From Coriobacteriia bacterium (GTDB lineage: Bacteria > Actinomycetota > Coriobacteriia > Anaerosomatales > SLCP01), in assembly GCA_007125735.1 (NCBI GenBank), contig SLCP01000049.1, positions 1 to 9,289 of the forward strand: a stretch of DNA of 9,289 nucleotides. Reading direction: 5' to 3'. The notes beneath the pieces were generated by a model. It saw only the letters and a program-made list of their open reading frames with translations. It searched no databases and had not been told where the DNA came from. Shown piece after piece: positions 6,221 through 9,289 of this stretch (position 1 is the stretch's first letter; the number at the start of each line of letters is the position of its first letter). The position numbers were made by a program, and so were the translations under genes.

Positions 6221-8212
6221 TCAGCTGGGCCGCGTGTCGAGGATGGTGCGAACGATCGAGGGGTCGGCGAGCGTGGAGATGTCGCCAAACGCCTCCATGT
6301 CCTGCTCGCCAGCGGCGATCTTGCGGAGGATGCGCCGCATGATCTTGCCCGAACGCGTCTTGGGCAGCTCGGGCACGAAGTGGATGAAGTCCGGGCTGGC
6401 GATGGGGCCGATCTCCTGCCGGACGTGCCCCACCAGCACCTTGCGAAGGTCAGCCTCGTCTGCGTCGACGCCGCCCTTGAGGATGACGTAGGCGTAGATG
6501 CCTTCACCCTTGATATCGTGCGGATAGCCGACGACGGCGGCCTCGGCCACGGTCTCCTGGCTCACGAGCGCGCTCTCCACCTCCGCTGTGCCCATGCGGT
6601 GGCCCGAGACGTTGATGACGTCGTCCACGCGACCGAGGAGCCAGTAGTAGCCGTCCTCGTCCTTGCGTGCACCGTCGCCGGTGAAATAGTGGCCGGGGAA
6701 CGTGGAGAAGTAGACGTTCTTGATGAGCGAGTTCTCAGGATCGCCCCACGTGCCGCGGAGCATGCCGGGCCACGGATACTTGATGCACAGGCGCCCACCG
6801 GAACCGGGCTCGGTCTCGGTCTTGTCCTCGTTGAGGACGATCGGCTGGATGCCGAAGAACGGACGCGTCGCCGAACCGGGCTTCATCGGTGTGGCGCCGG
6901 CGAGGTTCGTGATCATGTGTCCGCCGGTCTCGGTCTGCCAGTACGTGTCGACGATCGGGATGCGCTCCCGGCCGACGTTGCGGTAGTACCACATCCACGC
7001 CTCAGGGTTGATCGGCTCGCCGACCGTGCCGAGGACCCGGAGCGTGGAAAGGTCGTACTTCTCCGGCCACTCCTCGCCGAGTTTCATGAGGGCGCGGATG
7101 GCGGTAGGCGCCGTGTAGAACTGGTTCACGCCGTGCTTGTCGACGATCGCCCAGAAGCGTCCGGCATCCGGATACGTCGGGACGCCCTCGAACATGAGCG
7201 AGGTCGCGCCGAGGGAGAGCGGACCGTAGACGACGTAGCTGTGCCCGGTCACCCAGCCGATGTCGGCCGTGCAGAAGAACACATCGTCATCGTGGTAGTC
7301 GAACGTGTACTTGAACGTCATCGTCGCGAAGAGCAGGTATCCACCGGTGGTGTGGAGCACGCCCTTTGGCTTGCCGGTCGAGCCGGACGTGTAGAGGATG
7401 AACAAGGGGTCCTCGGCGTCCACCCACTCGATGTCGCAGTGGCTGGAGATGTCGTCGGCGCGAACCTCCTCGTGGTACCAGTGGTCGCGGCCCGGCTCCA
7501 TGTCGACACGCGTCTGGGCCCGCGACACGACGATGACGGACTTGATGCTCGGGCACTCGAGGAGCGCCTCATCGGCCATCGCCTTGAGCGGCACGACACG
7601 GCCTCCGCGGATTCCCTCATCGGCGGTGACGAGCAGCTTCGCTTCGCAGTCCTGGATACGATCGCGGAGCGCCTGGGCGGAGAATCCGCCGAAGACCACC
7701 GAATGGATCGCGCCGATGCGAGCGCATGCGAGCATCACGATGGGCAGCTCGGGGATCATCGGCAGGTAGATAGCGACACGGTCACCCTTCTTGATGCCGT
7801 GCTTCTTGAGCACGTTGGCGAAGCGGCACACCTTGTAATAGAGCGACTGGTACGTGTAGATCTTCGAGCGGCCCTCGTCGGACTCCCAGATGAGCGCAGC
7901 CTTGTTCCGGCGCCATGTCGTGAGATGCCGATCGATGCAGTTGTAGGCGACGTTGGTCTTCCCACCCTTGAACCACTCGACGCGGGGAGTGTCGAACTCC
8001 CAGTCGACGACCGCATCCCACTTCTTGTGCCAGTAGAGGTACTCCTCGGCCATCTCCGCCCAGAAACCCTCGGGGTCGTCTACGGAGCGCTGGTACATCT
8101 CTTCGTACTCTTCGAGCGACTTGAGGTGCGCCTTCTCGCGAACCCAGTCTGCGGGTTCCACCACACGCAACTCTTTCATCATCGATTCGATCGAGGTCGA
8201 CTCATCAGTCAT
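6221..8212 (-). CDS. acs: Acetyl-CoA synthetase (AMP-forming)
   Basis: It converts acetate, ATP and CoA to acetyl-CoA, AMP and PPi through acetyl-AMP. From ATG 8212 the product is 663 aa, close to the usual 650. Adenylate-forming motifs are complete: phosphate loop YTSGSTGKPKG (274-284), DTYWQTETGG (422-431), TGDGARKDEDGYYWLLGR (511-528), VSGHRMGTAEVES (535-547), and C-terminal SGKIMRRILRK (621-631) with catalytic Lys623. In Salmonella Acs the equivalent lysine is inactivated by acetylation. Trp425 matches the tryptophan that limits the pocket to acetate (Salmonella Trp414), supporting acetate over longer acids. The start is set by AAGGAGG 6 nt upstream; an in-frame extension to 8473 is basic, unrelated sequence. 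A 68-codon frame ends as ATGA across this start. The gene stands alone, about 170 nt upstream of hemE on the same strand. Confidence 0.97.
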   Translation of the reverse strand: MTDESTSIESMMKELRVVEPADWVREKAHLKSLEEYEEMYQRSVDDPEGFWAEMAEEYLYWHKKWDAVVDWEFDTPRVEWFKGGKTNVAYNCIDRHLTTWRRNKAALIWESDEGRSKIYTYQSLYYKVCRFANVLKKHGIKKGDRVAIYLPMIPELPIVMLACARIGAIHSVVFGGFSAQALRDRIQDCEAKLLVTADEGIRGGRVVPLKAMADEALLECPSIKSVIVVSRAQTRVDMEPGRDHWYHEEVRADDISSHCDIEWVDAEDPLFILYTSGSTGKPKGVLHTTGGYLLFATMTFKYTFDYHDDDVFFCTADIGWVTGHSYVVYGPLSLGATSLMFEGVPTYPDAGRFWAIVDKHGVNQFYTAPTAIRALMKLGEEWPEKYDLSTLRVLGTVGEPINPEAWMWYYRNVGRERIPIVDTYWQTETGGHMITNLAGATPMKPGSATRPFFGIQPIVLNEDKTETEPGSGGRLCIKYPWPGMLRGTWGDPENSLIKNVYFSTFPGHYFTGDGARKDEDGYYWLLGRVDDVINVSGHRMGTAEVESALVSQETVAEAAVVGYPHDIKGEGIYAYVILKGGVDADEADLRKVLVGHVRQEIGPIASPDFIHFVPELPKTRSGKIMRRILRKIAAGEQDMEAFGDISTLADPSIVRTILDTRPS

Positions 8213-8415
8213 ACGTGGCCTCCTTCTCCCTGAACGATCCGGACGGACCCTGCCGGCGGGTCCACTTCGATGTGCCGGTCGGCCCCCTGCATGCGCGCGC
8301 GAGCGAGGTCGCATGTCGCGCGCGTGTCTCCCGATGGTATATGCCCGAGTTCGTAACACAACCCGACGTATCGGGTGGACGGCGGCAACGACTCGGTGGG
8401 CGGCAGCACCCACAC
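8209..8415 (-). CDS. Possible small ORF (68 aa) overlapping the acs start
   Basis: A GTG at 8415 opens a 68-codon frame that ends with TGA overlapping the acs ATG as ATGA, the arrangement common in translationally coupled genes. On the minus strand GGGAGGTGA lies upstream (GGGAGG ends 9 nt before the GTG), a good though slightly distant ribosome binding site. The product begins VWVLPPTESLPP and ends with AGSVRIVQGEGGHV. It has two cysteines, no membrane segment and no motif that I recognise. The frame lies entirely inside the acs leader and covers both leader hairpins, so it may instead be chance reading of untranslated RNA in GC-rich DNA. acs has its own strong site and does not need coupling. 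If real it could be a leader peptide or a small partner protein. Confidence 0.35.
   Translation of the reverse strand: MWVLPPTESLPPSTRYVGLCYELGHIPSGDTRATCDLARARMQGADRHIEVDPPAGSVRIVQGEGGHV
8219..8225 (-). promoter_or_regulatory. Ribosome binding site of acs
   Basis: AAGGAGG on the minus strand lies 6 nt before the ATG at 8212. This near-perfect Shine-Dalgarno sequence fixes the acs start. Confidence 0.8.
8245..8263 (-). repeat. Short hairpin in the acs leader, near the ribosome binding site
   Basis: GGACCC at 8245-8250 pairs perfectly with GGGTCC at 8258-8263 around a 7-nt loop containing GCCGGC. It begins 20 nt upstream of the acs Shine-Dalgarno sequence. No U-run follows on the minus strand, so it is not a classical terminator. 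Confidence 0.4.
8294..8324 (-). repeat. Strong hairpin in the acs leader
   Basis: CGCGCGCGA at 8294-8302 and TCGCGCGCG at 8316-8324 form perfect 9-bp arms around a 13-nt loop. The helix can grow by three pairs (two of them G-U) to 8291-8327. In acs mRNA it would be a very stable stem about 80 nt before the start codon. A TATACC element at 8336-8341 lies just upstream on the minus strand, with TTGTGT at 8356-8361 only 14 nt before it; this would be a poor promoter, but it would put the stem at the extreme 5' end of the transcript. Confidence 0.45.
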
Positions 8416-8442
8416 ACCGATTCACCTCCCTGTTGAGGAATC

Positions 8443-8473
8443 TTTGTAACAAATGTTGCAACCCGCCCTGCAA
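8443..8473 (-). promoter_or_regulatory. Candidate leftward promoter for acs
   Basis: On the minus strand TTGCAG (8473-8468) is followed, 19 nt later, by TACAAA (8448-8443), a 4/6 match to TATAAT with rather long spacing. Transcription would begin near 8436, just above the GGGAGGTGA site of the small ORF. The stretch from about 8440 to 8510 is less GC-rich than its surroundings, as expected of promoter DNA. The match is weak. Confidence 0.3.
8444..8461. promoter_or_regulatory. 18-bp inverted repeat, candidate operator
   Basis: TTGTAAC-AAAT-GTTGCAA: 7-nt arms with one mismatch around a 4-nt centre. It overlaps the -35 element of the rightward RNA promoter and the -10 region of the leftward acs promoter candidate, so a bound protein could affect both. 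The TTGT...CAA ends and 18-bp length recall sites of the NADH-sensing repressor Rex (TTGTGAAnnnnTTCACAA), but the inner bases differ, so the regulator is unknown. Confidence 0.4.
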
Positions 8474-8484
8474 TTGGGTAGATT
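8456..8484 (+). promoter_or_regulatory. Candidate rightward promoter of the intergenic RNA
   Basis: TTGCAA at 8456-8461 and TAGATT at 8479-8484 are separated by exactly 17 nt, a good primary-sigma-factor arrangement. Initiation would fall near A8491. No protein gene lies downstream on this strand, only the structured stretch ending at the terminator near 8684. Confidence 0.5.
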
Positions 8485-8490
8485 ACCCAC

Positions 8491-8684
8491 AGAAAGCAGT
8501 TTCCCTTCCCAGCAAACGCCCTTCGGGGAATCCGAAGGGCACGAAGAGGCGGGCATCGGCGACCGGCATCCCGATGTGCGTGAGGCGACCAGGCAGCCGA
8601 ACGCGAACTCCCGCATGAGACTCAGGGGTAAGCATGGGGAAGGAATGAGAAGATCCCGGCCCGAAGGCCGGGATCTTCGCTTTT
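8491..8684 (+). ncRNA. Candidate structured non-coding RNA, class unknown
   Basis: About 190 nt lie between a promoter-like sequence and a strong intrinsic terminator, with no protein gene in between. Inspection by eye gives these helices: a closing helix joining CCTTCCC (8504-8510) to GGGAAGG (8637-8643); a perfect 9-bp hairpin GCCCTTCGG/CCGAAGGGC (8518-8526 with 8532-8540); GCGGG/CCCGC (8549-8553 with 8610-8614) enclosing two arms, CATCGG/CCGATG (8554-8559 with 8571-8576) and GCGT/ACGC (8578-8581 with 8601-8604). The fold is therefore multibranched, with the two ends paired. It lies between two minus-strand genes, so it is not the leader of either. The length is in the 6S RNA range, but I see no signature that assigns it to 6S, SRP, tmRNA or a riboswitch class. 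Function is unknown. Confidence 0.5.
8649..8684 (+). terminator. Strong intrinsic terminator
   Basis: A perfect 13-bp stem GAAGATCCCGGCC/GGCCGGGATCTTC (8649-8661 with 8666-8678) closes a CGAA tetraloop and is followed by GCTTTT. It faces right, ending the candidate RNA. On the minus strand the stem is followed by a weakly U-rich TCATTCCTT, so it may also help to end the corrinoid-activator transcript coming from the right. Confidence 0.85.
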
Positions 8685-8724
8685 CCCAGGTCCGCTCCGT
8701 GCACGTCGTGAGAAGCGAGCAGCG

Positions 8725-9289
8725 TCACAAATCGAACTCCTCGAGCGCAAGCGCAGCGAGGAAATCGCGTGAGAACTCCTCGGAAACGGCGAGATCGACA
8801 TGGTGTGTTCGAGCTGCCAGCCGCGCTGCGTCCTCGATGAGTCCCGTATCGATCGCGATGTCACTCGCTCCAGAGAGGACCGCATCGGCCACGATATCGA
8901 TGTGCCCCCCGACATCACGCGGCAACACCCCCAACGCGACGAGGTGATCGACGTCGATGGCGCCCCCGAACGCGCCGGAGACGATCGCCCGGGTCGGTAC
9001 GACGCGCTCGCCGGCACGCATCACGACCGACCTGACCGCGGATGCGACCGCGGCCTTAGCAGACTGGAACGCACGTATGTCCAACTGACTGAGAAACAGC
9101 GACCGATCGCTCGGCGCAGGAGCGAGCGAGACAGCTTGGACGCCCTCGGTCTCGAACACCCGGTCGGAAAGGGGTCCGTCCTTGACGAGGAGACCGTCGG
9201 CACGCAGGTGACCTGCGTGCCGCAGCGCTGCGATCGCAGAGAGCAACCCAGAACCGGTGAGGTGTGTGGCGACAGGGCCACTGTGCGAG
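8725..9289 (-). CDS. RACo/RamA-type corrinoid-activation protein, C-terminal part (partial at right edge)
   Basis: The frame is open to the right edge, so only the last 187 or so residues are visible; TTG 9246 is internal. THLTGSGLLSAIAAL matches the GSGL..a...L segment of the ASKHA (DUF4445) domain. SQLDIRAFQSAKAAVASAV matches the usual TQxDIRxxQLAKAAI stretch, and VSGAFGGAIDVDHLVALGVLP matches LAGAFG.yid...a..iGLlP. Family members are ATP-dependent reductive activators that return Co(II) corrinoid proteins to Co(I) in the Wood-Ljungdahl or methyltransferase pathways, using an N-terminal [2Fe-2S] domain that would lie off the window. The segment usually reading GN-[AS]-x-L-x-GA is ADAVLSGAS here, a departure that could mean divergence from canonical activators. 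The partner corrinoid protein is not visible. The gene ends about 40 nt before the terminator that faces it. Confidence 0.8.
   Translation of the reverse strand, partial: SHSGPVATHLTGSGLLSAIAALRHAGHLRADGLLVKDGPLSDRVFETEGVQAVSLAPAPSDRSLFLSQLDIRAFQSAKAAVASAVRSVVMRAGERVVPTRAIVSGAFGGAIDVDHLVALGVLPRDVGGHIDIVADAVLSGASDIAIDTGLIEDAARLAARTHHVDLAVSEEFSRDFLAALALEEFDL

Noticed and set aside
4833..6491. 552-aa plus-strand frame opposite hemE
   Set aside because: It is the antisense reading of hemE, a gene with complete family motifs. GC-rich codon bias keeps opposite frames open, and the translation shows no recognisable domain.
6380..8233. 617-aa plus-strand frame opposite acs
   Set aside because: Antisense shadow of a full-length acs; the translation is rich in Val, Asp, Glu, Arg and His, as expected of antisense reading, and has no family motif.
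8213..8473. In-frame N-terminal extension of acs by 87 codons
   Set aside because: The extension is basic and unlike Acs N-termini, while ATG 8212 has a near-perfect ribosome binding site at the right distance and gives the family length.
8491..8684. Assignment of the intergenic RNA to SRP RNA, cobalamin, FMN, TPP, c-di-GMP or ydaO riboswitches
   Set aside because: Short partial resemblances (for example GACCGGC or GGGGTAAGC) were seen, but the conserved core blocks of these classes are missing and there is no downstream gene on the strand for a riboswitch to control.
8483..8728. Minus-strand 81-aa frame (and a 64-aa frame at 8422-8616) in the intergenic region
   Set aside because: They run across the terminator stem and the RNA helices, lack clear ribosome binding sites and have no recognisable features.
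1..9289. Mobile elements, CRISPR arrays, tRNA or rRNA genes
   Set aside because: No transposase or integrase frame, no regularly spaced repeats, no cloverleaf with a T-loop motif and no rRNA-like conserved stretch was found by reading both strands.

Overview
The window is a GC-rich chromosomal segment carrying housekeeping and energy-metabolism genes. No mobile element, CRISPR array or rRNA/tRNA gene was recognised. Base composition, the hemE-hemH-hemY order, a [NiFe]-hydrogenase maturation protease and a RACo/RamA-type corrinoid-activator relative together suggest a high-GC Gram-positive bacterium. An anaerobic or facultative actinobacterium, perhaps of the Coriobacteriia, would fit. That placement is an inference from gene content, not from a marker gene.

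Left part (1-2333, + strand): the C-terminal two-thirds or so of a HemN-like radical-SAM protein whose cluster-binding N-terminus lies off the left edge; a HybD-type hydrogenase maturation endopeptidase with its nickel-binding triad; and an inositol-monophosphatase-family phosphatase. The three genes run in the same direction with gaps of 63 and 36 nt.

Middle (2365-6050, - strand): a compact late haem operon, read right to left as hemE (uroporphyrinogen decarboxylase), hemH (ferrochelatase) and hemY/cgoX (FAD-dependent porphyrinogen oxidase). hemE and hemH are 2 nt apart; hemH and hemY are 60 nt apart. The order is that of Bacillus hemEHY. The ferrochelatase has a tyrosine where Bacillus coproporphyrin ferrochelatase has its Tyr13, so the operon may run the coproporphyrin-dependent route. 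The operon converges on the phosphatase gene.

Right part (6221-9289): acs (AMP-forming acetyl-CoA synthetase, - strand), followed upstream by about 510 nt without a large gene, then the C-terminus of an ASKHA-type corrinoid-activation protein (- strand, running off the right edge). The 510-nt gap is not empty. It holds a possible 68-codon ORF that overlaps the acs start as ATGA, leader hairpins, a pair of overlapping divergent promoter-like elements around an 18-bp inverted repeat, and on the + strand a probable independent non-coding RNA of about 190 nt. This RNA has its own promoter-like sequence, several potential helices and a strong intrinsic terminator. It is the most interesting unexplained element in the window.
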